From CBDUEV01 sp965366365 (lineage in GTDB: Bacteria > Actinomycetota > Acidimicrobiia > Spongiisociales > JAENVV01): a stretch of DNA of 64,000 nucleotides. The notes below the pieces were generated by a model. The model was not told the origin of the DNA. It made no database searches and worked only from the letters and a program-made list of their open reading frames with translations. Below, one piece after another: positions 52,281 through 60,469 of the stretch. The stretch lies in assembly GCA_965366365.1 (NCBI GenBank), contig CBDUEV010000001.1, positions 1 to 64,000 on the forward strand, written 5' to 3'. Position numbers and translations under genes: made by a program. Position 1 is the stretch's first letter, and each line of letters begins with the position of its first letter.

Positions 52281-52649
52281 TCACCCGGTGGGCGCCTCGT
52301 CCAGCTGACCGGAGACCTGGTCGAGGAGTTGCCGCGCTGGGGCGCTGACGGCGTCGATCTCACCGAGCTTCTCAGTCACAAGTGTCTGCAGGTCGTCGGG
52401 GGAGCAGCCCAGGTCGTCGGCCCGGTCGATCAACGCGCGCACATCGATGTCCGGCAGCGCCACGTCAGTGCCGGCGTCCAGTTCGGCGACTGCCTCAACC
52501 AACTGATCGGCGAAGCCGCTGGCGAGTTGCTGACAGGTCGAGGCGACGAGGCCTTTGACATCGACCTCGATGGAGACGTTGTCGGTGATGGTGGCGCAGG
52601 AGGTGAGGCTCATGGCGACCAGGGCGGTGAGGGCGGTGAGTCTTCGCAT
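52281..52649 (-). CDS. Small lipoprotein, helical
   Basis: 122 residues from ATG 52649. Lipobox LTALVAMSLTSC, then a predicted all-helical domain (VKGLVASTCQQLASGFADQLVEAVAEL ... LDQVSGQLDEAP). Two further Cys may pair. No family recognised. TACGCT at 52657-52662 ends seven bases before the ATG, which rejects the longer frame to 52706. Confidence 0.7.
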   Translation of the reverse strand: MRRLTALTALVAMSLTSCATITDNVSIEVDVKGLVASTCQQLASGFADQLVEAVAELDAGTDVALPDIDVRALIDRADDLGCSPDDLQTLVTEKLGEIDAVSAPARQLLDQVSGQLDEAPTG

Positions 52650-52743
52650 CCTCGGAAGCGTAGCGACCGGATCGGCCACGGTCGGGCGCATCAGATTGGG
52701 GTGCATCCGTCTCGGGCGGATCCGTTTTGGGAGACCAGGCTCA

Positions 52744-53517
52744 TCAATCCAGGATCCGCAAATCCTCGGTGAGCATGCCCCGCAGGGCAGCCAGTGTCAC
52801 GACGGCGGTTGACACCACCACTGCACCGAGAATGAGGTACATGATCGCCAGTTGAGCCACGACCGCCGTCTGTGGGTCGATCCCTGCCAGCAGGAGGCCG
52901 GTCATGGCCCCGGGAAGAGCGATCAACCCGACCACCTTGGTCCTCTCCACCTGGGGAACGATGGCCGCGCCCGCCACGTCCCGTCCTGCGAAACGACTGA
53001 TCCCCGCCCGACCGAATCCGAGGGCCAGCAGGGCTTCCAGTTCGCCGCGGCGCAGTCCTCTCCACTCGCCCGCCCGGTTGACTGCCAGCACCGTGGCCGG
53101 GAGCGTGTTGCCGATCGTGATGCCTGCCGTGACCACGACGCCGATCGGATCGACGGGAAGGAGCCCAAGCCCGAAGACGATGAGGAGGGCGAGGAGGGTG
53201 CTTCCCCCGATTGCCAGAGCGGAGATCCAGAGAACTCCGGGAATGGCCTGGGAGCGCCGGCTCGTCGTCCACGCCGCCACTCCCACCATGATGAACACCC
53301 ATAGCCAGGCGAGGGGGAGCGAGTCGAGGAGAAGACTGAGGAGAACACCCGCCGCCATCAACTGGGCGGCAGCCCGCAATGCCGCCCACACGATGGTGCG
53401 TTCCAGACGAAGGCGCCACCACAGCGAAAGGACGACGCCCAGGCCCACCAAGAGCAGCGAGGCGATCAGGACGGCGGCGGTGTTGCCTGAAGAGAGCGGT
53501 TCCACGCCAGTGATCAT
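52744..53517 (-). CDS. UPF0014/FetB-like membrane permease
   Basis: 257 residues with about seven hydrophobic segments. Family segments: LERTIVWAALRAAAQLMAAG at the start, and the strongly conserved VTAGITIGNTLPATVLAVNRAGEW, LALGFGRAGISRFAGRDV and VGLIALPGAMTGLLLAGIDP (GMMTGxxLxGxxP type). E. coli FetB acts with the ATPase FetA in iron export, but no ATPase gene is adjacent here. ATG 53517 lies 11 bp after the stop of the metallo-hydrolase gene, so the pair forms an operon. Confidence 0.9.
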   Translation of the reverse strand: MITGVEPLSSGNTAAVLIASLLLVGLGVVLSLWWRLRLERTIVWAALRAAAQLMAAGVLLSLLLDSLPLAWLWVFIMVGVAAWTTSRRSQAIPGVLWISALAIGGSTLLALLIVFGLGLLPVDPIGVVVTAGITIGNTLPATVLAVNRAGEWRGLRRGELEALLALGFGRAGISRFAGRDVAGAAIVPQVERTKVVGLIALPGAMTGLLLAGIDPQTAVVAQLAIMYLILGAVVVSTAVVTLAALRGMLTEDLRILD

Positions 53518-53528
53518 CCCACGGCCGG

Positions 53529-54158
53529 TTACACGGTGTAGCTCTCGCCCCAATCGAGCGGAACGAGTTCGATCCCAGCCTCGGCCAGCACGCTCGACGC
53601 CAATGCCGTCACGAATCTCCGTCCGCCCTCGCTCAAGTAGAAATCGTGGATGGGTATGACCTGCCGGGGCCCCAGGCGCCGGGCGAACTCCACGGATTTG
53701 GTGGTGGTGCCCCAGGGGGTGAGCAGGGGGAGAGCGAGGACGGGCGCCGAGCGGGTGGGCTGGTAGCTGTCCCCAGGGTGGGTGACGACCCCTTCGATCG
53801 TGTACGAGCGATTCGGCGGCTGGGCTCCCGTGGGGACCATCTCGTGCAGAACGTCCTCAAAGGTCACGCCGCTCGGGTTGTCCGTGCGCACGGCGATTCC
53901 GTGCTTGGCGAGGAGATCGGCCACGGCTTGATTGGCGAACACCTTCACGTCGTCGCCTCGATCGATGAGCCACCGCACGAACTCCGGCTTGACGTGGTCG
54001 GCATGTTCATGGGTGATCAGCAACCGCTGCACGTCGCCGATCGTTTCGAGGTCGATGTGATTCGTATCGAACGTGAAGAACCCAGGATCGAAGAGGGTGG
54101 TTCCTTCGTCGGTGCTCACGAGCAGGCAGGAGTTGGTGAGGCGTCTGAGAGTTGGCAT
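53529..54158 (-). CDS. Metallo-beta-lactamase fold hydrolase (UlaG-like)
   Basis: 209 residues. Short MBL fold with LLITHEHADHVKPEF (HxHxDH), VVTHPGDSYQP and a C-terminal His in VIPIHDFYLSEG. A cytosolic metal-dependent hydrolase whose substrate is unknown. TAGGAT at 54165-54170 ends six bases before the ATG. It forms an operon with the UPF0014 permease. The 26-bp palindrome lies about 40 bp upstream and could control this gene as well as the Fic-like gene. Confidence 0.88.
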   Translation of the reverse strand: MPTLRRLTNSCLLVSTDEGTTLFDPGFFTFDTNHIDLETIGDVQRLLITHEHADHVKPEFVRWLIDRGDDVKVFANQAVADLLAKHGIAVRTDNPSGVTFEDVLHEMVPTGAQPPNRSYTIEGVVTHPGDSYQPTRSAPVLALPLLTPWGTTTKSVEFARRLGPRQVIPIHDFYLSEGGRRFVTALASSVLAEAGIELVPLDWGESYTV

Positions 54159-54197
54159 GATGTCATCCTACCGTTGAGCAATAAATTCACGGGGATG

Positions 54198-54223
54198 ATT
54201 GCGCTTGTAGCTACAAACGCAAT
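54198..54223. promoter_or_regulatory. 26-bp palindromic operator between divergent genes
   Basis: Half-sites ATTGCGCTTGTAG and CTACAAACGCAAT, one mismatch in 13 pairs, no spacer. Its last base is the first base of the TAAACT -10 box (54223-54228) of the Fic-like gene, whose ATG follows six bases later. A dimeric regulator bound here would block that promoter. The Fic-like protein itself has a winged-helix-like C-terminal region and is a candidate. Confidence 0.7.
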
Positions 54224-54234
54224 AAACTGGGCCC

Positions 54235-55386
54235 ATGGTCATGGCAAACGGGACCCAACCCATGCACGCATCAACTCTCGCCGGCCGCCTGGAACACATC
54301 CGAGTGGGGGGAAAGCTCGCAGACGCGTCGGCGCTCCTCAGCCGGCTGCCATCAGACGGCCTGATCTCTGCGCACCTCCTCGACGTGGAGGCGGCGGTCG
54401 GGTTGGACGACGGAACCCGAAGCGGGGCGGCCGAAGCGGAGCGCTTCCGCCGTGTCCTGGAGTCCGGACTGGCCGGCAGTTCGCTCACGACTGAGAAGCT
54501 GAAGCGCTGGCACGCCATCGCCGTGGGGCATCGACCGAATCTGGCACCGGGGGAGTTCAGGGGCGCCTCCTCATCGCTCGGAGACGCCGATCTTCGTGGT
54601 CCTGGGTGGACGCTGCCGCAGCCCGCCGGACTCGGTCGCCGCATCGAGGAACTCATCGAATACGCAAACGGCCGCCACGACCACCCGATCCTGGCAGCAG
54701 CGGTTCTCATGGGCGAGCTCGAGGCGATCCGACCATTCGTGACAGGCAACGGTCGCATGGCCCGGGCACTCTTTCACTGGGCCATGTCGAACCAGGGCGG
54801 CGTCGTCTGGCCGGTTTCGGTGCGGTGGGCGGCCCGGCCGACACGGCTCCGGGTTGCCCTCGACTCCTGGCGCACCGGCTCGGATCCGAGCCTCTGGCCG
54901 AGGAGCGTCATCGACGATCTTCTCGTGGTGGGCACGGCCTGTTCCGATCTCCATGAGGGCTTGGCAGAGCTCCAGACCACCTGGCTGGAGCGTGGGGGAG
55001 GACGGACCGGGTCGTTGCGCCGGAAGATGCTCCGAGATCTGCCGGCGAGGCCTGTTGTCGATTCAGCCGGCGCCACTCTGCGTATGGGCGCCGATCCCAG
55101 CCGTTTCTCTCGGGTTGCTCGGCAGTTGGTCGACGAAGGGATCCTCGTTGTCCAGCCGCAAACGCCGGGCAAGGTAGGGAGGCCGGCGGTTCGCTACGAG
55201 GCCCCCGTGGTGCTCGAATTCGTCAAGGAGTGGGTCGAGCGCCTGGCCATGTCCGAGGGTACTCCGGGCAGGGCCTCTCGACCGGCGGCCCGGCCGATCC
55301 CGGAATCGCCCTCGGATCCGTCCCCGACGTCGACAACCGTGACGCGCGGCCGGCCCGTGCCGTCGAAGGCGCGCCGCTCGTCATGA
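54235..55386 (+). CDS. Fic-family-like protein with altered active site and winged-helix-like C-terminus
   Basis: 383 residues. Fic motif at residues 166-177 reads RPFVTGNGRMAR, where active AMP-transferases have HPFx(D/E)GNGRxxR: His is Arg 166 and the acidic residue is Thr 170, so catalysis is doubtful. N-terminal LLDVEAAVGLDDG and TEKLKRWHAIAVG fit Fic-N. Residues about 285-330 (SRFSRVARQLVDEGILVVQPQTPGKVGRPAVRYEA) look like a winged helix. A disordered Pro/Ser tail follows. It may be a DNA-binding sensor that uses the Fic fold. Leaderless ATG (TAAACT, six bases). Confidence 0.8.
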   Translation: MVMANGTQPMHASTLAGRLEHIRVGGKLADASALLSRLPSDGLISAHLLDVEAAVGLDDGTRSGAAEAERFRRVLESGLAGSSLTTEKLKRWHAIAVGHRPNLAPGEFRGASSSLGDADLRGPGWTLPQPAGLGRRIEELIEYANGRHDHPILAAAVLMGELEAIRPFVTGNGRMARALFHWAMSNQGGVVWPVSVRWAARPTRLRVALDSWRTGSDPSLWPRSVIDDLLVVGTACSDLHEGLAELQTTWLERGGGRTGSLRRKMLRDLPARPVVDSAGATLRMGADPSRFSRVARQLVDEGILVVQPQTPGKVGRPAVRYEAPVVLEFVKEWVERLAMSEGTPGRASRPAARPIPESPSDPSPTSTTVTRGRPVPSKARRSS

Positions 55387-55410
55387 GCTCCGTCGCCTAA
55401 CCTGGACGGC

Positions 55411-55827
55411 ATGCGAATCTCGCCCGAACCCAAGGAACGCCATCGCTGGGGTGCGGCTTCTACCCCATTCGAGGAGTTGGGCGGCGGTGAGCGGGTCGAA
55501 GCCCTCGCCAACGCCTTCTACGACAGGGTCGAAGAGTCCTCACCGACGCTGAGCTCCATGCTGCCGGCCGATACCACCAGGTCCCGCCACAAGCTGGCGC
55601 TGTTCCTGACCGGTTGGATGGGCGGGCCGCCCCTCTACTGGGAAGAGCGAGGCCATCCGCGGCTTCGGATGCGTCATGCGCCTTTTGCCATCGACGACTT
55701 CGCGGCCGAAGAGTGGATGCGGTGTATGGCTGCGGCCCTCGAGGACGTGGGTGCGCCACCGGATCTGCACGCCTTCCTGGTCGAAGAACTGGGCACCGCC
55801 GCACGTCACCTTCGGAATCACGAATGA
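55411..55827 (+). CDS. glbO: Truncated haemoglobin, group II (GlbO-like)
   Basis: 138 residues. Typical segments: VEALANAFYDRVEES (B10 Tyr), FLTGWMGGPPLYWEERGHPRLRMRHAPFAI (proximal His in RMRH) and EEWMRCMAAAL (Trp G8). It binds haem and O2 and deals with NO or peroxide. TAACCT at 55398-55403 ends seven bases before the ATG. It overlaps the deaminase gene by four bases (ATGA), so the two are translated together. Confidence 0.93.
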   Translation: MRISPEPKERHRWGAASTPFEELGGGERVEALANAFYDRVEESSPTLSSMLPADTTRSRHKLALFLTGWMGGPPLYWEERGHPRLRMRHAPFAIDDFAAEEWMRCMAAALEDVGAPPDLHAFLVEELGTAARHLRNHE

Positions 55828-56261
55828 ACCCCTTTCTGGCGGCCGCCCTCGACGAGGCTCGCCGTGGCCGGGAGGAGGGCGGTATCCCGATCGGCTCGGT
55901 CCTCGTGATCGACGATCGGATCGTCGGCAGGGGTCGCAACCGCAGGGTCCAAGAAGGCAGCGTGATCAAACACGCCGAGATGGACTGTCTCGAGAACGCG
56001 GGCCGAATGGCGTCTGCTGACTACGGAAAGGCGACCCTGTATTCGACGCTGTCGCCCTGCCACATGTGCACCGGCGCCATTCTGCTGTACGGCATCCCGA
56101 CAGTGGTGGTTGGCGAGGCGCGGACATTCCAGGGGCCGGGGCACCTGTTATTCGAGCAATCGACCGAAGTGGTGGTGCTGGACGACGACGAATGCGTGAA
56201 CCTCATGACGGAGTTCATCGCCGAACATCCGGACCTCTGGAACGAAGACATCGGAATCTGA
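55824..56261 (+). CDS. Cytosine-deaminase-like nucleoside/nucleobase deaminase
   Basis: 145 residues. Zinc motifs HAEMDCLENAG (HxE) and SPCHMCTGAI (PCxxC), plus the end DLWNEDIGI, which resembles the yeast cytosine deaminase C-terminus. It converts cytosine to uracil or acts on a similar base. Coupled to the globin gene by ATGA. A cytosine-type NCS1 permease gene is at 19.9 kb, which may feed it. Confidence 0.9.
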   Translation: MNPFLAAALDEARRGREEGGIPIGSVLVIDDRIVGRGRNRRVQEGSVIKHAEMDCLENAGRMASADYGKATLYSTLSPCHMCTGAILLYGIPTVVVGEARTFQGPGHLLFEQSTEVVVLDDDECVNLMTEFIAEHPDLWNEDIGI

Positions 56262-56334
56262 GAATCTCCAACGGCCCTCCGCGTGGCGTACGCTCGGGAA
56301 GCGAGCAGGCCGCGAACCGATTGGGGGCGCCACG

Positions 56335-57402
56335 ATGAAACCAGTAGAGATCGTTCAGGAGGAGTCCGAGGCCAGATACCAGGTGCGGCGTCGTGGTTTT
56401 GACCAGCGGGAGGAGGCACTGACCCGAGTCCAGGGAAGTGCCGCCGAGGGCGATTGGCGCGTCGTCGATGACCCGGGGCGGGTTGCCCAGCGGGCAGCCA
56501 GTCTCGGGTTGACCGCGGACGCCGCCTCCCTCCTCGCCAATCCGGAGGATCAATCCTTGGGGCGCAGGGTGCTCGAGCAGATCATCGGCGCCAACGACCT
56601 GTTGGACATCCGATTCCTGGCTGATGGAGCGGACGCCGCCCGAGCCGTGGGGCAGGTCCGGTTGCCGGTGCCCGGCGGCACCCGACTGGGAACCGGGTTC
56701 ATGGTGACCGCCGCCCTCATGATGACCAACCATCATGTGCTGCAGTCGGCAGCAGAAGCCGCGACCGGGATCCTCCGCTTCGACTTCTACCGGCGCGCCG
56801 ACGGAGCAACGACGCCGGTGGCCAACTTCGCGCTCCGCCCTGATTGGTTCTTCGTCACCTCGGATGAACTCGACTTCACAATCGTGGCCGTAGAGACCAC
56901 CAACGCAACGGGCGCCAAGGTTGCCGAGCGGGGATGGCTCCCGTTGATCGGCCCGTCCGGCAAGGCCATCGTCGGGGAACGAGTCAACATCATCCAGCAT
57001 CCGGGCGGGTTGCCCCAACAGGTCGCCATCCACGAGAACCGGATCGTCGACTTCGACGACGACTGGCTCTGGTACGTGACGGACACCCAGGGTGGATCCT
57101 CGGGTTCGCCGGTTCTCAACGATCAGTGGGAACTGGCCGCCCTCCACCACGCCGCCACAACGATCGGCGGTGGTCAGAAGGCCAATGAGGGCGCCCGGAT
57201 CAGCCGAATCGTCACCTGGCTGCAAGCCTATTTCTCTGGCGGGAACGGCGACGAATCGGAGCACCAACACCACCTCTTGTCCGGGGAACCCCCTCCCGCC
57301 CGGGCAGGCGCTTTGACGCTGTCATGGCAGGCCGCGGGTGCCGCCTCGTGGACGGTCCCTCTCACCCTCTCGGTATCGGTTGGCGAACCACCGGAGAGTT
57401 GA
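56335..57402 (+). CDS. Trypsin-like serine protease with N-terminal effector-associated-type domain
   Basis: 355 residues, no signal peptide. The N-terminal helical region (20-105) contains NPEDQSLGRRVLEQIIGANDLLDIRFLADG, which is common in bacterial trypsin proteins of conflict or signalling systems. The S1 domain has His in MVTAALMMTNHHVL, Asp in SDELDFTIVAVE and Ser in DTQGGSSGSPVLND. A short C-terminal beta segment follows. The protein is probably cytosolic. It stands without a clear partner gene. It has the intact triad. The weak start region GGGGGCGCCACG lies before the ATG. Confidence 0.82.
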   Translation: MKPVEIVQEESEARYQVRRRGFDQREEALTRVQGSAAEGDWRVVDDPGRVAQRAASLGLTADAASLLANPEDQSLGRRVLEQIIGANDLLDIRFLADGADAARAVGQVRLPVPGGTRLGTGFMVTAALMMTNHHVLQSAAEAATGILRFDFYRRADGATTPVANFALRPDWFFVTSDELDFTIVAVETTNATGAKVAERGWLPLIGPSGKAIVGERVNIIQHPGGLPQQVAIHENRIVDFDDDWLWYVTDTQGGSSGSPVLNDQWELAALHHAATTIGGGQKANEGARISRIVTWLQAYFSGGNGDESEHQHHLLSGEPPPARAGALTLSWQAAGAASWTVPLTLSVSVGEPPES

Positions 57403-57553
57403 TGGCGATCCGGAACGAGAACGCCCCAAGTGTTAAGCGGGCATTCAAGACCGCGTCGTAGCATTTCGAAAGAGATCGAAGGATCTTCTCCGGCCGACCT
57501 CTTCAGGCAGACCTTCTCCGGAAGGGCCGGAGGAAACACAAGGGGGCGAAGCT

Positions 57554-58102
57554 ATGCAGTCGGATACACCAAATCGACGCCGTTCGATAGGAATCATCAT
57601 CCTGGTGGTGCTGGCCTTGGCCGTCAGCGCCTGCGGCACGCTCGCCGAGAAGGCGACAGAGCAGATCGTTGAACAGGCCATCGAGAGCGGCGAAGGGGGC
57701 GAAGTCGACCTCGACATCGATACCGATGCCGGCACCTTCAGCGTGGAGACCGAGGATGGCTCGATGCAGGTGGGTTCCGGACTCGACCTGCCCGCCAATC
57801 TCGAGATCCCCGTCCCGACGGGTGGCAACGTCACCTCGACACAGAGCGGTGACGGATACGCGCAAGCGTTGATCGCCTTTCCCCGGGAGCGGCTCGAAGA
57901 GCTCGTCGAGTTCTACGAGGACTGGGTGGACTCACAGAGCGGAGAGTTCCAAACCTCCAACTCGCAGTACAGCAACGATGGCGAGCTCTTCAGGAACTAC
58001 AACTGGTTCGCCTACGAGTCGGGAGTGTCGGTCGGGGTGAGCGATTGCTACTCCAGCTCCGGCGAAGGGATCGACGCCTGCGTGTCGGTGCTCGACAACT
58101 GA
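57554..58102 (+). CDS. Lipoprotein of unknown function
   Basis: 182 residues. Lipobox LALAVSAC, an acidic repetitive segment (GEVDLDIDTDAGTFSVETEDG), then a domain GDGYAQALIAFPRERLEELVEFYEDWVDSQSG ending with paired Cys (VSDCYSS and DACVSVLDN). No family recognised. AGGGGGCGAAGCT lies before the ATG. The 151-bp gap upstream is Pro/Arg-frame shadow with no clear promoter. Confidence 0.72.
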   Translation: MQSDTPNRRRSIGIIILVVLALAVSACGTLAEKATEQIVEQAIESGEGGEVDLDIDTDAGTFSVETEDGSMQVGSGLDLPANLEIPVPTGGNVTSTQSGDGYAQALIAFPRERLEELVEFYEDWVDSQSGEFQTSNSQYSNDGELFRNYNWFAYESGVSVGVSDCYSSSGEGIDACVSVLDN

Positions 58103-58163
58103 CCGATTCGAACTAGGCAGGAGCCGACCCCTCCCGTTGGCATCATGGAGGAGGGCTCTACAC

Positions 58164-58235
58164 CCCACTGAGGGCGGAATCCCAGGGCGAAAGTGGGCGG
58201 GCCACGACCTCGACGGCTGGGGGAGAGTCGCCCAC
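58164..58235 (+). promoter_or_regulatory. Leader with two mutually exclusive stems before the hibernation factor gene
   Basis: CCCACT (58164-58169) can pair with AGTGGG (58192-58197), and GTGGGCG (58193-58199) can pair with CGCCCAC (58229-58235). The two stems share AGTGGG, so only one can form. About 120 nt separate this from the GTG start. No U-tract follows, so any control would be of RNA stability or translation. Confidence 0.4.
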
Positions 58236-58358
58236 GAGACGTTCTTGCCCTCTGCTGTCATGGGGCATGGCCGGAAGGCTCAACAAGTGTGGACGAGAGA
58301 CCCTTGGTTTGAGACCCGCCAGGCAGTTGGCTGGGGGTACAAACGAGAGGAGCCGGTG

Positions 58359-59117
58359 GTGAACGAAACCGTGAGGATCTCCGTGAAGACCAAGGGAGGC
58401 GTTTCTCCCGAAGCGGCAGATCGGCTCAAAGCAACTCTTCGCCGGTTATCCGACCACCTCGAGATTCCGATTCTCTCGGCGTCGGGAAGCGTGGTCCGCC
58501 ACCAGGATCCGGCCAGGTCTCGATCCGTCCAGGCCTCGGCAACGGTGGATCTGAACGGCCACTGGGAACGGGCATCGGTCGAGGCTGACGAGGAGCTCGA
58601 GGCCATCGACCTGCTCGACGCCAAACTGCGCAGGATCGTGCGGAGGTACAACGAACGCCGCCAGCACAAGGGTCGTCTCCACGATCCCATCGAGGGGGGC
58701 GAAGGCCATTGGCGACACGGAGACCTGCCCACGCGGCGGGCGCCGTGGCCGGAACTCGGTGACGACGAACGCACGATCGTCGAACGAGCTCTGCATGGAC
58801 CGGCGTCGAGAACCATGGCCGAGGCGGCCTTTGATCTCGACGCCCTGGGCCAGGACTTCACCCTGTTCGTCGACGAGGTGACTGGACACGACTCGATCCT
58901 GTGCCGTTCCGAGGAGGGCGACCTGGAACTCGTTCAGCTCGACCATGCTGGACCGAACGCCGACGGTACCGGCGTCGGACTCGAGGTCGCCGAGGCGATC
59001 GAACAGCTGATCATGACGGGCAATCGGCTCGTCTTCTTCAGGGATCGGGCGACAGAGAGGGGGGCCGTGGTCTATCACCGAAACGACGGCCACCACGGGT
59101 TGATCCGGCTGGCCTGA
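58359..59117 (+). CDS. hpf: Ribosome hibernation-promoting factor-like protein with two C-terminal domains
   Basis: 252 residues. N-terminal RaiA/HPF fold (residues 1-105: VRISVKTKGGVSPEAADRLKATLRRLSDHL ... LLDAKLRRIVRRYNERR). Two S30EA-like C-terminal copies follow: AEAAFDLDALGQDFTLFVDEVTGHDSILCR (about 150-195) and EAIEQLIMTGNRLVFFRDRATERGAVVYHRNDGHHGLIRL (about 205-252). The long form normally dimerises ribosomes. GTG start with GAGAGGAG 7-14 bases upstream; the neighbouring GTG at 58356 is also possible. The VOC gene follows but has its own -10 box. Confidence 0.85.
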   Translation: MNETVRISVKTKGGVSPEAADRLKATLRRLSDHLEIPILSASGSVVRHQDPARSRSVQASATVDLNGHWERASVEADEELEAIDLLDAKLRRIVRRYNERRQHKGRLHDPIEGGEGHWRHGDLPTRRAPWPELGDDERTIVERALHGPASRTMAEAAFDLDALGQDFTLFVDEVTGHDSILCRSEEGDLELVQLDHAGPNADGTGVGLEVAEAIEQLIMTGNRLVFFRDRATERGAVVYHRNDGHHGLIRLA

Positions 59118-59140
59118 GCACCCGCTACTAGGCTGCGCGC

Positions 59141-59500
59141 ATGGCCGTCCCCAGGATCAACACCGTCATGTTCGACTGCCTCGACCTGGCCCTGGCAGAC
59201 TTCTGGAAGGGACTCCTTGCAGTTGGAGAACGGCATCGCAGCGGACCGTACGTCTGGCTCGAACCCCAGCGCCAGGGCGGCTACTCGCTGGCCTTCCAAC
59301 AGGTGGAATCCACCACCCCGGGAAAGAACAAGCTCCACCTCGACGGCGCCGCGGAAGATCTCTCTGCCGTGACCGCCCGCGTCGAGAAGCTGGGGGGATC
59401 CTTCGTCGAGAACCATGTCGTGGAGGACTTCACCTGGAACGTCTACGCCGACCCTGAGGGCAACCTGTTCTGCCTCGGGCACTCGCTCACCGAGACCTGA
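59141..59500 (+). CDS. VOC-fold (glyoxalase-like) protein
   Basis: 119 residues. A single vicinal-oxygen-chelate module pair: INTVMFDCLDLALADFWKGLLAVGERHR, KLHLDGAAEDLSAVTARVEKLGGSFVEN and VYADPEGNLFCLGHS. It may bind a metal or small hydrophobe; substrate unknown. TAGGCT at 59129-59134 ends six bases before the ATG. Five bases separate it from the PLP enzyme gene, so the two are cotranscribed. Confidence 0.86.
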   Translation: MAVPRINTVMFDCLDLALADFWKGLLAVGERHRSGPYVWLEPQRQGGYSLAFQQVESTTPGKNKLHLDGAAEDLSAVTARVEKLGGSFVENHVVEDFTWNVYADPEGNLFCLGHSLTET

Positions 59501-59505
59501 GCAGG

Positions 59506-60465
59506 ATGCTGCTTCCTACCCACGAGGACGTTGTCGAGGCAGCCGGGCGGATCGCCGGCCAGGTGCATAGGACACCGGTGCTCACCTCTAGGTCCCTCGA
59601 CGCCATGGCCGGAGCCGAGTTGGTCTTCAAGGCCGAGAATTTCCAGCGCGGGGGCGCCTTCAAGGCGCGTGGCGCCGCCAACGCCCTGGCGGTCTTGGCC
59701 GACGCACAATTGAGCGGCGGCGTCGCCACGCATTCCTCGGGCAATCATGCCCAGGCCGTGGCGATCGCCGCCCGCCATCGCGGCGTATTGGCTCACATCG
59801 TCATGCCGCGTGGGTCGGCTGCGGCCAAGCGAGCGGCTGTCGAGGGTTACGGAGCGTCGGTCACGGAGTGCGAGAACACGCTGAAGGCCCGGGAGGAGAC
59901 GCTGGCGCAGGTGGTGGCGGAGACGGGAGCCCACGTGGTGCATCCCTACGACGACAGCCACGTGATCGCCGGTCAGGGTACCGTCGCCCTGGAACTGCTC
60001 GAAGAAGTTCCCGATCTGGACCTCATCGTCGTACCGGTCGGCGGTGGCGGTTTGGCGGCCGGTACGGTTCTCGCCGCGGACGGGCCGACCTCACACGCCA
60101 GGGTGGTGGGGGCTGAGCCGGCGTTGGCGGACGACGCATACCGTTCTCTGCGCGAGGGGCGCCGACTTCCCGCCCTGTCGCCGACCACCGTGGCAGATGG
60201 CCTTCGAACCGCGCTCGGTGAGCGAAACTTCGGCATCCTCGCAGCGGCGGCGATCCCGATCGTCACGGTTGCGGACGACGAGATCCTTGAAGCGATGCGG
60301 TTGCTCTGGGAGCGAATGAAAGTGATCGTCGAACCTTCAGGGGCCGTGCCGTTGGCAGCGGTAATGAGGGACGCCGACCGGTTCCGAGGCAAACGAGTGG
60401 GTCTCGTGCTGTCGGGCGGCAACGTGGATCTGTGCCGAAACGAACTGTGCCGTTTCTGGAATTGA
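59506..60465 (+). CDS. Fold-type II PLP enzyme (threonine/serine dehydratase or serine racemase-like)
   Basis: 319 residues. PLP lysine in ENFQRGGAFKARGAANAL, phosphate loop PVGGGGLAAGT, SSGNHAQAVAIAARHRG, and C-terminal VEPSGAVPLAAVM. There is no ACT domain, so it is the short catabolic or racemase form. ATG five bases after the VOC stop, with GAGCAGG upstream. It ends five bases from the convergent HtrA-like gene. Confidence 0.92.
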   Translation: MLLPTHEDVVEAAGRIAGQVHRTPVLTSRSLDAMAGAELVFKAENFQRGGAFKARGAANALAVLADAQLSGGVATHSSGNHAQAVAIAARHRGVLAHIVMPRGSAAAKRAAVEGYGASVTECENTLKAREETLAQVVAETGAHVVHPYDDSHVIAGQGTVALELLEEVPDLDLIVVPVGGGGLAAGTVLAADGPTSHARVVGAEPALADDAYRSLREGRRLPALSPTTVADGLRTALGERNFGILAAAAIPIVTVADDEILEAMRLLWERMKVIVEPSGAVPLAAVMRDADRFRGKRVGLVLSGGNVDLCRNELCRFWN

Positions 60466-60469
60466 CCGA

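Noticed and set aside
54235..55386. Fic toxin-antitoxin module
   Set aside because: No antitoxin gene adjacent, and the catalytic His is missing.
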